A stretch of 64,000 nucleotides of DNA from JAGQOZ01 sp041399205 (lineage in GTDB: Bacteria; Planctomycetota; Planctomycetia; Pirellulales; Pirellulaceae): the NCBI GenBank assembly GCA_041399205.1, contig JAWKTK010000017.1, forward strand, positions 143,445 to 207,444, given 5' to 3'. Below are positions 1 to 10,032 of this stretch, in pieces (positions within the stretch are counted from its first letter, which is position 1; each line of letters starts with the position of its first letter). The translations under genes and the position numbers were made by a program. The notes below the pieces were generated by a model that was given only the letters and a program-made list of their open reading frames with translations, was not told where the DNA came from and ran no database searches.

Positions 1-1
1 T

Positions 2-889
2 GAACATTTGCCGGAGCGTTTGGGACGCGATGTTGCTCACTGGATAAGTCAAAATGCAGACGGACCATTCTTTGTTTACTTGCCGTTCTATTCGGTCCAT
101 ACACCCATTCAAGCCCGTCCGGAACTCGCCAAAAAATATCAGACAAAACGTTCGCAATGGCCTGCTGCGCCGCAGACAGCTGCCTACGCTGCCATGATTG
201 AATCAATGGATGCAGCCATGGGACAGGTGCTCGACACATTGGACCGATTGCAATTGACGGATAACACGATGGTGATTTTTACTTCCGACAATGGGCCGCA
301 TGGCGCGGTGTCTAACGCAGATCCGCTACGAGGTTCCAAGGGGATGTTTTACGAAGGCGGTATTCGCGAACCGCTCATCGTTCGCTATCCCAAAATCGTC
401 CAGCCGAATCAAGTTTGTGAACAAGTGGTCCATCAGGTAGACCTGTTTCCTACGCTGCAGGAATTGATTGGCGGAAAACAGGTTCCGCAAGAATTGGACG
501 GTGTCAGCTTGTTGCCGGTGCTACGAGGTCAGCCGCTGGCGGAGCGGGATTTGTATTGGCATTTTCCCTGCTATTTGGAAGGGGGCCCGAAGAACATTCG
601 AGGATCTAAGTATGCGAAACATTGGCGAACCACGCCTTGTAGTGTCATTCGCAGCGGCAACTGGAAACTGATTGAATACTTTGAAGACGGCCAATTCGAA
701 CTCTACAATTTGGCCCGTGATCCGCGCGAATCGACTAACCTGTTCGCAACCAACCAAGTTGAAGCTCAACGGCTGAAGACGTCACTTCGCGAATGGCAGG
801 AATCGGTCGACGCACCTATCCCCAAACAACGCAATCCTCAATTCCGGCGAGTTGTTCCTGACACAGCAACGGGCACGGCAATTCCGTGA
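2..889 (+). CDS. Sulfatase, C-terminal part (5' end outside window)
   Basis: The reading frame is open from the first bases, so the start and the CxPSR nucleophile motif lie upstream of the window. What remains is the C-terminal part of an arylsulfatase-type enzyme, which hydrolyses sulfate esters, usually on polysaccharides. It shows the conserved metal-site segment TSDNGPHG (about residue 98), the RGSKGMFYEGGIREP segment, and the HQVDLFPTL and DGVSLLPVL segments typical of the family's C-terminal subdomain. Such sulfatases are abundant in planctomycetes and normally exported. A small hairpin with a T-run follows at 1006-1027. The family call is firm. The substrate cannot be read from the sequence. 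Confidence 0.9.
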   Translation, partial: EHLPERLGRDVAHWISQNADGPFFVYLPFYSVHTPIQARPELAKKYQTKRSQWPAAPQTAAYAAMIESMDAAMGQVLDTLDRLQLTDNTMVIFTSDNGPHGAVSNADPLRGSKGMFYEGGIREPLIVRYPKIVQPNQVCEQVVHQVDLFPTLQELIGGKQVPQELDGVSLLPVLRGQPLAERDLYWHFPCYLEGGPKNIRGSKYAKHWRTTPCSVIRSGNWKLIEYFEDGQFELYNLARDPRESTNLFATNQVEAQRLKTSLREWQESVDAPIPKQRNPQFRRVVPDTATGTAIP

Positions 890-1005
890 TCGACATCTAG
901 TGCCACCACGGATTCAACGGGAATCAATTTATTCACAGGCGATTCGGCGGAACATGGTAACGTCACGATCCAGCTTCAAGAACCTGGCCGCCATCGACAA
1001 GTTTG

Positions 1006-1027
1006 GACGGATATTTCCGTCTTTTTT
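1006..1027 (+). terminator. Probable intrinsic terminator after the sulfatase gene
   Basis: A 6-bp stem (gacgga/tccgtc) with a 4-nt loop is followed directly by six T. It lies about 120 bp after the sulfatase stop and before the tRNA gene. The stem is short, so it may be weak. Confidence 0.45.
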
Positions 1028-1116
1028 AGTCGTTCGGGGCCCATGACCCCACTTGTAACAATCTTTGATCACGCTATGATCAACACTTCTTCAAATTCGT
1101 GGCCTCCGCCACGTCT

Positions 1117-1189
<73 letters not shown>

Positions 1190-1234
1190 CTCTTTCCCCT
1201 TGTTTTCCAGCGTTTTTCGAAGATCCAAGGGGAA

Positions 1235-1251
1235 GTGGGCCACGATGTGGG
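1235..1251 (-). promoter_or_regulatory. Candidate integrase/excisionase arm-type site 1
   Basis: On the minus strand it reads cccacatcgtggcccac. This is the same CCCACAT-N4-GCCCAC layout as the site at 1294-1310, in inverted orientation, 44 bp from the att core. The binding role is inferred from position and repetition only. Confidence 0.4.
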
Positions 1252-1293
1252 TTGGATTTCCGCTCGATTCCGCCGAAATCATCTCGAGTTTGG

Positions 1294-1310
1294 CCCACAT
1301 GTCGGCCCAC
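1294..1310 (+). promoter_or_regulatory. Candidate integrase/excisionase arm-type site 2
   Basis: Sequence cccacatgtcggcccac. It matches 16 of 17 bases of the site at 10641-10657, near the opposite end of the element and in the same orientation. The two would face each other across attP in the excised circle. Confidence 0.45.
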
Positions 1311-2476
1311 TTTCTTTACGGCGTTTTCGAAGTCCGCGTCCGTCACCTGAAGGTAGTGATCTTTGGCCGTTTTTCGCTGTTGCCAAGCCAAGCACAGACG
1401 ACGTGGATCGGGTGTTCAGCGGACAATTCGGTTTCACGACTAGCTCGTAGGTTGTGGAACAGTCGAGGCCACGTCGGAACACCGGCCTTGGCAATAATGC
1501 GAAGCAACTGCGTTCGCAGATTCGCTTTCTTCGAACGATACAGCGTGATTACAAAGCCCGAATCATCTTGTTCGTCATTGAAGAACAGTTTTTCAAGATA
1601 CGGTCGCAATTCGGGAAAGATAGGAACAACTCGAGTCTTGGTCTTGTTTTCAAAGACGGTGAAACGATCCTTTTCCCAATTGATGTGCTCCCATCGCAGC
1701 CCCAGCGTTTCAGACGGACAGCGAAGCCCACCATAACGGCTTAGCGCAATTATCAGTTTCCACTGATCATTAGGCGCCGCGTCAATGACTTGCTGTATTC
1801 GATTCCGATCGATAAATTCTTGCCGTTCGGTGTTCTTTTCGCCGCCAGCCACTAGTTCGTGGAACGGATTCTCATCGGCAAATCCTTTTCTGACCGCTGC
1901 TTTGGCAAATTGCTTGCAGATCTTCACGTTCTTGCTGATCGTCGCCTTGGCCAAGCCGGCATTCACCATTGACTGACGCCAATCATCCGCATCACCTCGG
2001 TCAATTTCTCGCAGCAAGATTGTCGAGCCAAAGAACGATTCGAGCTTGGCTTTGCACCCGTTCCAATTGTCTTTAGTACTTTGTGCGGCGTCCTTGCGGT
2101 TCTTGATAAATGCGTCAATGAATTCGATGAACGTCGGTTCTGGTTCGGTTGAAACCGCCGGTTCTTCGTCTATTGGCCGAGCTTCAATCAGTCCGGCTCG
2201 TTCTAGTTTGGATCGCAGATCAGCCCCTAGACCGCCTACCCACCGAGCCAACGAAGGGTCAAGCGGAATGCCGGCAATCTGGCACGACGAAACGGCCTGA
2301 ATCTTGCTCGCAATTTGATCCGCATCTTGCTTACGAATCCTAGACAGCCGAATCCGCTGTCGCTTGTTATTGCCGTCCGTCCAGCTAATGCGGTAGGAGA
2401 CTTTGCCGTTTCGCTTTTCCGTGGTTACACTTGCCATAGGTCTTTCCTTCCGTTCTTAGAGTGAATAAGGATTGGC

Positions 2477-2890
2477 TTAGAACAGCTGGGGCGTTGGCGC
2501 GTCCTGGCTGTTTGCCTTTATAGTCGAATGTTGATGTCTTGCCAAAACGCTTTTGAAGAATCCACAACAGTATCGGCACACGACTGACTTTGTCATTCGA
2601 TCGATTCGCCAACTGCCCGCGATCGGATCGTGGTTACATTGACGAAAGTAGCTGTCATTGGCTTTGGGTAATTCGTCGAATTCGATATTGCCGTAGCCAA
2701 TTCTGTCAAATCGATCGTCGTCAACTGCATTCGTACGCAATGTCGACAACCTGCCTGAGCCAATTCGTTTATCCAAATCGATTGACGATACCACTGTTGA
2801 ATTCGGGAACGAATCCTTGGCCAACATTGTTTCGCTATCGGGATTCGCAACTTCGATCCCCAGCGAACCAAAAAATGTTGCAACGTCCAT
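2477..2890 (-). CDS. Small element protein with CxxC zinc-finger-like motif
   Basis: A 137-residue protein encoded just upstream of the integrase on the same strand, with a 39-bp gap that suggests co-transcription. The ATG at 2890 is preceded by a clear AGGAGA ribosome site. Near residues 94-117 a Cys is followed by a CRYCC cluster, suggesting a small zinc-binding element. This could be a DNA-binding accessory or excisionase-like protein, but I do not recognise the family. It is one of the few intact frames on the element. A competing frame (2593-2883, same strand) looks less protein-like. Confidence 0.6.
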   Translation of the reverse strand: MDVATFFGSLGIEVANPDSETMLAKDSFPNSTVVSSIDLDKRIGSGRLSTLRTNAVDDDRFDRIGYGNIEFDELPKANDSYFRQCNHDPIAGSWRIDRMTKSVVCRYCCGFFKSVLARHQHSTIKANSQDAPTPQLF

Positions 2891-2962
2891 AGGTTTCTAT
2901 CTCCTATTTTCCTTCCTGTCCGAATAAAAGCTCTGGGCAGGTCCAGACAAGTACCCTATGCA

Positions 2963-3055
2963 CCCCAGGGGCACTGTCGCTGATACCGCGAGCCTTAATT
3001 ACCGCACAGAACGGCAACAGGCACGCATTGAACCAACAACACATAGCCCCTGGGG
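2963..3055. repeat. Inverted repeat between the small gene and the primase-helicase
   Basis: A 10-base arm (ccccaggggc, 2963-2972) and its exact reverse complement (gcccctgggg, 3046-3055) are separated by 73 bp. Each arm is itself nearly palindromic (CCCC-N-GGGG). It lies in the 193-bp gap upstream of the small gene and downstream of the primase-helicase stop. It could be a protein-binding site, a replication-origin element or a long-range hairpin; the sequence does not decide. Confidence 0.5.
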
Positions 3056-3083
3056 AAGTGCACTAAGGGCACATGATCACAGG

Positions 3084-5206
3084 TCAAAAGACCTCCTCGT
3101 CCGAGTCCAAACCGAGGTCCATGCCATAGTTGGTTTCAATCGCAACCAATTGGTCAAGCGACGTCTGGCTGTAGATTTTCTTTCCATTGCTCTTGTTGGT
3201 GATGACTTCGTACCGTCGTAGATGAGTGGCAACGGCCTTGGGTGACCAGCTACTGAATCCGGGGTCATGCAATTTCGCTTGTTCCAGGATGTCTTTCGGC
3301 TGCGGCTTTTTACCTAGCTGAATACACTCGGCCAGAATTCGTAATAACGTCTCGTCCTGGTCGTCGGTCGTTTCGTCTTGTGAATCGTGGATCACTAACT
3401 TCGCGTGGTCTTGCATCATCGGTAACAAGTCGCTCATACCCGATTCTTCAATCCATGCCGCCAGTGCCAACAGCGGCTGCCACAATTCATAGTCTCGGCC
3501 GCTCATCGGTGGGCAGACGTCGTCCCGATCGACATAGCGCAACACCTCGACTCCGCGTTCTAGCGCCAACACGTACAATTGATCACGAAGTTCCTGCCAA
3601 CACGTAGGGTCGGCGTCGATTTTTCGACGAGGTTTCTGCGAGTCTTTACCCGTGCGAAACATTATGATGCGTATAGCCCGACTTCCCAGCGCTGGAGGCA
3701 ATCCCTGAATACAGGCAATTGCTTTTGGACCATAGACATCAAACTGCACCGTTTTGAACTTGTCACCAACCTTTTCCATGCGAGTTGCCGAGCCACCTCG
3801 TTTGTAGCCGGCCAGCAGCATGGACAAAAGTTCATGTTGATCGGACGAACGATCTTTCAGCCGCTCGGCTTCGTCGTAGATCAGGGTACCACCTCGCGAA
3901 TCCAGCGTCCGGAAAACACTCGCTGCGGAAATGTTGCTGGTCGAATAGCTGCGAAACGCCAAGCGTTCCAGGATCTCGAACACGCGACTCTTACCACTCC
4001 CTTTCGGGCCGCCAAAATATAGATACGGTACTGCCGGCCAAGCATGATAGAAGTAGGTCAATAGGATCCAAATGGCGATAGTCGAAACGGTGCCAATAGC
4101 CTTATCTTTCGGAAAGTCGATAAAGTAGTGGATTCGTTCACAAAGACGCATGAAAACTTCGTTCGGCGAGGGCGAACTGAGTGAACCGTCGTGCCATGCT
4201 ATTCGCGAAGCACGAGACCACTCGCGCGCCTGTGGCTGTTTCGCTGGTCGGCGGATAAGGTTGGACGAAGTAGGTCGCCTTATCGGTGGTCAGGATTTGT
4301 TCGAGCGGCCGTTGTTCGCGGCGCCCATCTGCCCAGCGTAGGTACAGGACGTGCCGAGTCTGAATCCCATCGTCAGTTCTGACTTTCGTCGGGACGCCTA
4401 CACCTGATAGTTCTGGCAACACAATACGTTCAGGTCGAATGATGTTCTCGATGTCGATTTCTTCCAAAACGACACTGCCAGATTCATCCTTTGTCCGCTT
4501 CGGATTTGCCACCTTAACGACCTTGTCTTCCCTGGGAGTGTCACTGTTGAGCACCGATTCAATAACAAGCTTGATCTCCCACGCCTCAAGCGGCGGAGAA
4601 TTATTCGCATTCCAAGATTCAACCAATTCGGTAAGGTGGTCCATCGTTAACCGCTCGTGCGTGTCTTCCGTGATGAACGCGGCCAAATTACCCGCCAAGC
4701 TAAATGCGGCCATGTTTCTTTGGCCTTCGCCCTTTGGTTCCGCTTTGGCAACGTACTGACGAGCCCGCAGCAGCATTAGCTCGTACGTGTTGCTTGGGGC
4801 AAAACGAATCGGAACCGACTCGGCACGCTTTTCCTTCAACGCCGGCGAGGTTGCCCCACGTGGTGGCGGCGTTCGCTTTTTGACCAATTCGTCCAGCGCC
4901 TGCTGGCCATCCGCTACGGTTTCAAAGCCTGGAACGACGCAACCAGTCATGCACCAAAACCGTTTGTGATCGTAGATTTCGATCTGTGCGGCTTTGGGCG
5001 AAGTTTGCTGTTCTTCCACCTTGTAGACGCACCTGGATTTCGCTGGTTTCTTGCCAAGCAAACGACCTTGACACCACCTTGACACCCGTCCCGCTGGGCG
5101 AAACTTCACAATACGAACCAAACGCACTGACAATTTCGTTTGCCCAAGACATCAATATACACCGGCACACTCCAGTGCGCACATTAGAACGGCCGCAGGT
5201 CTCCAC
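3084..5206 (-). pseudogene. PrimPol-type primase fused to P-loop helicase, frameshifted and 5'-truncated
   Basis: This is the replication protein of the element. The C-terminal ATPase part (3084-4151) is open and has Walker A (GGPKGSGKSR) and Walker B (TLIYDEAERL), as in phage-type primase-helicases. Upstream, the 4138-5133 frame carries the linker and the primase segment EIYDHKRFWCMTG. A 1-base shift near 4223-4232, in a CG-rich dinucleotide run, separates the two; the missing join reads WHDGSLSSPSPNEVF in the third frame. A second break near 5075 (apparent loss of two bases in a GT-rich stretch) separates SPSGTGVKV from WCQGRLLGKK. Upstream of about 5200 the N-terminal primase half is missing. 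Three independent lesions make decay more likely than sequencing error. Confidence 0.85.
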
Positions 5207-5220
5207 CGCGGGGTGGAGAC
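5199..5220. repeat. Perfect short hairpin downstream of the PEP-CTERM gene
   Basis: Arms gtctccacc (5199-5207) and ggtggagac (5212-5220) enclose a 4-nt loop. It lies about 40 bp past the stop of the PEP-CTERM gene in its direction of transcription. There is no T-run, so it may be a processing or Rho-linked 3' end rather than an intrinsic terminator. It also marks the point where the truncated primase begins. Confidence 0.5.
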
Positions 5221-5258
5221 TGTTCGCGGCTTACCGATTTCTGGGATTGCCAGCAGGT

Positions 5259-7393
5259 TTACGAGTTTTTTTCATTGATGGTTCGCAATTGCCGCCGAAT
5301 TGAAATAACCGACAACAGTAACCACGTCCAAGCCGAGCCTGTCGGTTCGGGGACAACATTCACATCTGCCGAGAATCCGCCGGCGCTAAACGCGGCCACA
5401 AGGTCGGCCGTTGAAAACATTCCGTCGCCATTCCAGTCGCCGTCGGCCCAGCCCGCTAGATCTCCGGTTTCGAATAACCCAGCAGTGAAGACTTGAACAA
5501 AGTCGCTCGAATCAAACCGTCCGTCCAAATTCGAATCACCTAATGGTGTTCCCAAGACATCATGGATCAAGAACAGTCGGTCCGCATCAGTTGGCCGTCC
5601 ATCTTGATCCACGTCCCACATTGCCTTTTCAGGATTCATTCGCAGACCAATGGCCAACATGTCCAAATCCTGGACGTCGACAAGGCCATCTCGATTCAAG
5701 TCCCCCAGCAATGCGGAATCTAACCGCCGCAGTATCACCATTGCGTCATTCGAAAAGAAGTCGCGGTTTGAACGATTGATACTGTACAGGTCGAACTCGA
5801 TCGGTTCACTGTTTTCAAATTGCCCGGTCAATACGACATTTCGGTCAGCGACGATAACTTCATTCGAATTACCGAATTCGATCGGAACGCCGTCCAGCGC
5901 AAACGAATCGCCAGCAATGGTCACCGACGTTCCGCCCGCGACAGATAGTTTTCCTTCGAATAGTCCGCCGGCAATCTCCATTTCGCCACCCTGAATGAAC
6001 GTGCTACCGAACGAACCACCAGATATCCGCCCACGAGAATTTTCGAAAGCAAGGTCGTCGCCGAATAGTCCGCCTTCAACTGAAACTTCACTGTCAATGA
6101 CGGTCGCCTGTCCTACGAACGCACCGCCGGCAACGGAAAACTTGCTGTTGGTCAATGTCGGACCGAAGTCAACGATTCCGCCTTCCACGGTAAAGCTTGA
6201 GCCGATCAATACTAGGTCTGTCGCCACGAACCCAGACTTCACCGTTAAGTCACTCGAGTACATTTCGATGTCACTTCCTAACACACCATCAACGGTAATC
6301 TCTGTTCCTTCCATTGAAACATTGCCGTGAAAGTACCCATCCTGCGTAACGTTTACGATGGCCCCACGCCCGGGAATGATGCGCCGCCCTGGATCATTGT
6401 CGACAAATAAAACTTGGTTTAGCCGTGGGTGAAACATGCCATCAACCGATGTGCGAAAACTCCCTTCGTTCACCGGGTTTTCCCTAAAAGATAGTTCTAC
6501 CATGGTTTCGGGAAGAATGGCGACAAATGGCGAACCATCTTCCAGGTTTCCGGACAAGATGTCGTTTTCTTTCGCGTCGAACTCTGCTTCCGAAACCCGG
6601 TCGCCATTCAACCAGAATTCGCTACCTCGAAAACGTACAGATGGGTTTCGCGACGACAATCGAATCGGTTGATATATAGTGCCGCCACCAATATCTGTAT
6701 TGGAACCATCGGAAACGGAGACGCGTTCAAATTCTCCGCCGTCGATCTTGACTGTTCCCGAGTTATAAAACCCATCGAAAACGCCCTGCGTAATCCACAT
6801 ATCTCCAAGATTCCAGAGCCAGTCTTCAAATCTGCCTCCATTGATATTGGTGATTCCCGCGAGCTGGGGTGCTTGATTAAGGTTGACGCCGCCCTGAAAC
6901 AGTCCGCCATTGATCGTCAATGTCAGCCCGCGTCGAGCGTCAAAATCTGGACCGAATTCACCGCCATTGATCTCAAGTGTTCCGCTCGCTTGAGAGCAGC
7001 AATTTGCATTGCCTCCGAAGTCAGTCCCAACCAAAAATGCCACCGTTAACTACGACGTTGGCATTTTTTGGATACGACGAAGCCTGCTCGGAACTCGCCG
7101 TCGTGAATTATGGTTCCGGACGCCAAATCTGTGACTCCATGAATCGGCGATATTCCTCCGTATACGTTCACTGGCACAGACAACGTTGTTGCCACCGTAC
7201 CTCCGTAAATGTTGTATTCAACGTTCTCATTCGTCGGCATTTGTTCAAGGACACCGCCGTCAAACAGATTGATTTGAGTGTTCGCACCAATCTCTGCCGG
7301 CAATGTGTCTGGCGGAATGTTGATGACGGTTTCGAATTGCGAATAACAAGCGGTTGCGGAGATCGCCCAAATAAGAACTGCGGAGCGGTACAT
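5259..7393 (-). pseudogene. Repeat-rich (beta-helix-like) surface protein with dockerin-like tail and PEP-CTERM, frameshifted
   Basis: An exported protein of about 710 residues. The start at 7393 has an AAGGA site and gives a signal peptide (MYRSAVLIWAISATACYS). The body consists of short repeats of the form INGGxF about every 20 residues, as in right-handed beta-helix proteins. The C-terminus has EF-hand/dockerin-like segments (GDLNRDGLVDVQD, GDSNLDGRFDSSD, GDWNGDGMFSTAD), then VPEP, a hydrophobic stretch and RR, a PEP-CTERM sorting tag for exosortase processing. The frame is broken near 7061 (run of six T) and near 7033. Removing one base at each restores the continuous repeat KNANVVVNGGIFGGTDFGG. 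It is cargo of the integrative element. Confidence 0.8.
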
Positions 7394-7443
7394 TCTTTTG
7401 TCCTTCAAGGAAGTCTTCGAGATGTGAAACGCGTACATTTTGG

Positions 7444-7458
7444 CTTGGTTAAACCAAG
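7444..7458. promoter_or_regulatory. Small palindrome in the divergent intergenic region
   Basis: cttggt-taa-accaag forms a 6-bp inverted repeat with a 3-nt centre, between the divergent PEP-CTERM gene (start 7393) and the LEPR-XLL gene (start 7610). It is a possible operator. No convincing promoter boxes were recognised nearby. Confidence 0.3.
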
Positions 7459-7609
7459 TTTCGCAACCCGATTCACAAACCGGCTTCAGAAGCTTGTCGC
7501 GATTGTCGTTCAGATCGGATTAACTCGCTTGCTGGAAATTGACGAACGACATGATATAACGGCGAATTTCGCAACTAGACCACTACTCCCGCCACAAAGG
7601 CGTTACAGC

Positions 7610-8401
7610 ATGAAATACCGCTTTGAATCTCTAGAAGACCGTCGTGTCCTTGCCAGCTCCGCGACTCTGGCGACTCTCTTGCTGCTCTTTAGTTCGTCGT
7701 GTTCACCGCCCAATGACAGTAACGACGCGCATTCTCAACTTTCAAACGTCGTACCTGAGGATGAAGTATTCGAGAAATCTGCTAACGAGCCAACGAGCAA
7801 AGATGATCCTAATGAAGGCAAACATTCAGCCTCATTTGTATCAGGCGTCGACTCCCGAGAGGAACATCTACCAGCACCAAACCTTGCAAAAGGACCACTT
7901 GAAGATGCCTACAAAATCCCTGGGCTAAATCCTGAGCAGGCTGGAATTGTTGATCGTCAATGGCGCAAATACCGCGATTTAAAATGGTGGCAGTACCCAA
8001 ATACGCGTATTCCAACACGGGAAGTTTTGGGCGAACCGTTTATCCGTGAGCTAGAGCATCCGGACCGAGAAGCAGAAATTTGTCTGGCCGCCTTAGCTTC
8101 AATGTTTGATTGGAGTGAAGAACCGGACAGCGAATTTGGCAGGCTACTACGTAAGGAAAACCAAGCTTGCGTTTTCAGCAGTAATACAAAAGGTGAAGAA
8201 GTCGTAGTGCGAATTGGCAACGCTCGCCAAGTCTATTGGGGATTGATGGACGGTCGTTGGTCCGTCCATCCTGCGGACTTTCTGTTGTTCTATTCAATGG
8301 AAGATGAAAACGTCGTTATTCACCGAATCGATACACTGGGTGGCTATTGGGTGAACGACCGATTTGAGTTGGCTGTATTAGCGAAGTATTGTCAACCCTA
8401 G
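7610..8401 (+). CDS. LEPR-XLL-type N-terminus on a small lipoprotein-like protein
   Basis: The frame is open from 6977, but the start at 7610 is favoured because it gives MKYRFESLEDRRVLAS, a good match to the planctomycete LEPR-XLL N-terminal motif (FESLEPRRLLA). This is followed by a hydrophobic stretch ending LLLLFSSSC, which resembles a lipobox. The mature part (about 230 residues) starts with a low-complexity acidic linker (about 30-95) and ends in a compact, Trp-rich domain (WWQYPNTRIPTREVLG, YWGLMDGRWSVHPADF) that I do not recognise. LEPR-XLL normally sits on very large surface proteins, so this size is unusual. It is an intact cargo gene of the element, divergent from the PEP-CTERM gene. 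Confidence 0.7.
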   Translation: MKYRFESLEDRRVLASSATLATLLLLFSSSCSPPNDSNDAHSQLSNVVPEDEVFEKSANEPTSKDDPNEGKHSASFVSGVDSREEHLPAPNLAKGPLEDAYKIPGLNPEQAGIVDRQWRKYRDLKWWQYPNTRIPTREVLGEPFIRELEHPDREAEICLAALASMFDWSEEPDSEFGRLLRKENQACVFSSNTKGEEVVVRIGNARQVYWGLMDGRWSVHPADFLLFYSMEDENVVIHRIDTLGGYWVNDRFELAVLAKYCQP

Positions 8402-8504
8402 GAAACTCGTAACGTCCATAGCGTGCTCACGATTGCATCGCGGTGGAATCATCTTGGTTGGTTAGAGTCAACCTTGCCCTACGTGGATCACCCGTTTCAA
8501 CGTG

Positions 8505-8570
8505 CAAACATCGTCGATACTTGGATGCCCTGTTTTGGGCGAGTGGGTGGTATGGAGGGGCCCCATAGCT
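8505..8570 (+). repeat. Diverged direct repeat, copy 1 (left of DUF4268 remnant)
   Basis: The stretch contains cgtcgatacttgg and then ggtggtatggaggggcccca. The second block recurs exactly, and the first with one change, at 10209-10262 with similar spacing. The two copies bracket the DUF4268 remnant. The rest of 8402-8661 holds no gene that I can support. Confidence 0.55.
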
Positions 8571-8661
8571 TACTGAATCCCCGATTTACTCCGCTGCCCC
8601 ACGTCGTGAACGTGGCAATTTTCCGTTCCACTCGACTTCGCTTCTAATCGTATTTCAAAGC

Positions 8662-9622
8662 TCAGCTTCTTAGTTGTTTGGCGGGTTCTGAAAACGTCCG
8701 ATGCATATTCTGAACCTGGTCGTACAGCCAATCAATAAGGTCGGACCAAGTTGACCGATTTGTTAAGTCTTCAATTTCTTTTTCGATCCTTACGCAACTC
8801 TGTTTGTTATCTGGACGCGGTTCCCAACTTAGCCGAGTCGCATCATCACCGTAGACTTCCGCGAGTGCGTCCTTTTGCCGTTCAATTGCAGCATAATTGG
8901 ATTTTGCTTCGGTCCCACCAAATACAAGCGAAACACCAATCCTGGACTCACGTTGTGTTACAAAAGCACTGATCCAAATACCGGTCTTACCAAGCGACAT
9001 GTCGTAGAAACTCTGTGGGTGCGCCTTCGTTGGAGCTACCAATCCGCCCTTCGCCAATATCGATTCCCTAAAGCTTGCCCAGAATTCTAGGTACATTTCT
9101 CGGGTGTCCGTCAATGAACCGGTAATCAATCTCTCGCGAGGCCCGCGTCACAGAACGAGTCCAATCGTTCGGTCTACATGCGATGTTAAACTTTGGTGCT
9201 ACGGGCGAACCGCCGATTCGCCACAATTTCCAAAGCAAAAAAATTAAAAGTCTCGTCCGTAATTTGATTCAACCAATCCAAAGCGGCCCGGTGTTCCTCG
9301 CGAATCTCGGCCGCTACCCAAACGATCGTTACCGCATCCAGGCCTGCGGCATACGTCATCAACTGGCCAAGATGAATATGGTCCGTCTTTTCCAGTTGGT
9401 TCTCGATCAAGACCCAACTGTTGGTAAGCGTATCCTTGCACAGAATATCCGGCGCGGAAGGGCCCCACATTTCGCTCAGTTGCTTCGACTTCCAGGTCCA
9501 CGCCAATGGCCTCCGAAAGGATCTGATATTCTCTTCTGAGCTGTCCAAGGTGTAAAATCACCGGCCTCCGTTTTCCAGATTTGTCGTAGGTCCACCTGTT
9601 CTAATCGCCCCAAGGAATGCAT
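8662..9622 (-). pseudogene. DUF4268 / PD-(D/E)XK nuclease-like gene, multiply frameshifted
   Basis: Pieces in three frames assemble into one protein of about 320 residues. It starts at ATG 9622 (MHSLGRLEQVDLRQIW, then EAGDFTPWTAQ). It shifts near 9548 to ILSEAIGVDLEVEATERNVG, shifts again near 9460 to APDILCKDTLTNSWVLIENQ, then LGQLMTYAAGLDAVTIVWVA. It shifts near 9222 to WRIGGSPVAPKFNIACRPND, and near 9130 to the DUF4268 C-terminal domain with MYLEFWASF. The D...ENQ arrangement is that of a PD-(D/E)XK nuclease fold, as in restriction-like proteins. At least four lesions make it a pseudogene. An ancestral defence role is possible but is inference only. Confidence 0.85.
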
Positions 9623-9858
9623 GTGTCTCCACCAATGAAAATCGTGTTTGATGATTTTAGGGTTGGATATGATCGACCAATTCGTTTTGTATCAGGGCTC
9701 GAAGTTCGCTGAAACAAACGGACGACTCGCGAAACTATCCACCTCAACAAACTACCAGACGTGTCAAATGACAAAATCTCCCGAACATCTCGTTGTTTCC
9801 AAGTCAACCATGACGAATGCCCATCCGCTGCATCGCGTTTGCCGCATGAAGCAACAGT

Positions 9859-10032
9859 TCAAACGAGTCCATCGGACATTCTCCGCGCGACTTCGGCTTG
9901 TTGCCGGTCGTCACTCCACTGAGGATGCTGTTGCCGGACGGCGGCCAAGGCGATTTTTCGTGCGGATCGCCACATGTCAAATGCTATCTGCAATCGCTGC
10001 GTGGGCGTCTTGCTTCGATACACGGCAACCAT
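9859..10032 (-). CDS. Small hypothetical protein (57 residues)
   Basis: The frame is open upstream to 10536, but the protein-like part is the C-terminal end with MWRSARKIALAAVRQQHP and DDRQQAEVARRMSDG, which resembles small planctomycete proteins of unknown function (known to me only as a pattern). The ATG at 10032 is a reasonable start; translation may begin somewhat further upstream. It is rich in Arg and Gln and predicted helical, with no catalytic motif. It lies inside the integrative element upstream of the DUF4268 remnant, on the same strand. Confidence 0.5.
   Translation of the reverse strand: MVAVYRSKTPTQRLQIAFDMWRSARKIALAAVRQQHPQWSDDRQQAEVARRMSDGLV

Noticed and set aside
6977..7609. 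Long N-terminal extension of the LEPR-XLL gene (open frame from 6977)
   Set aside because: It overlaps the opposite-strand PEP-CTERM gene and its start, is not protein-like, and the LEPR-XLL motif begins exactly at the ATG at 7610.
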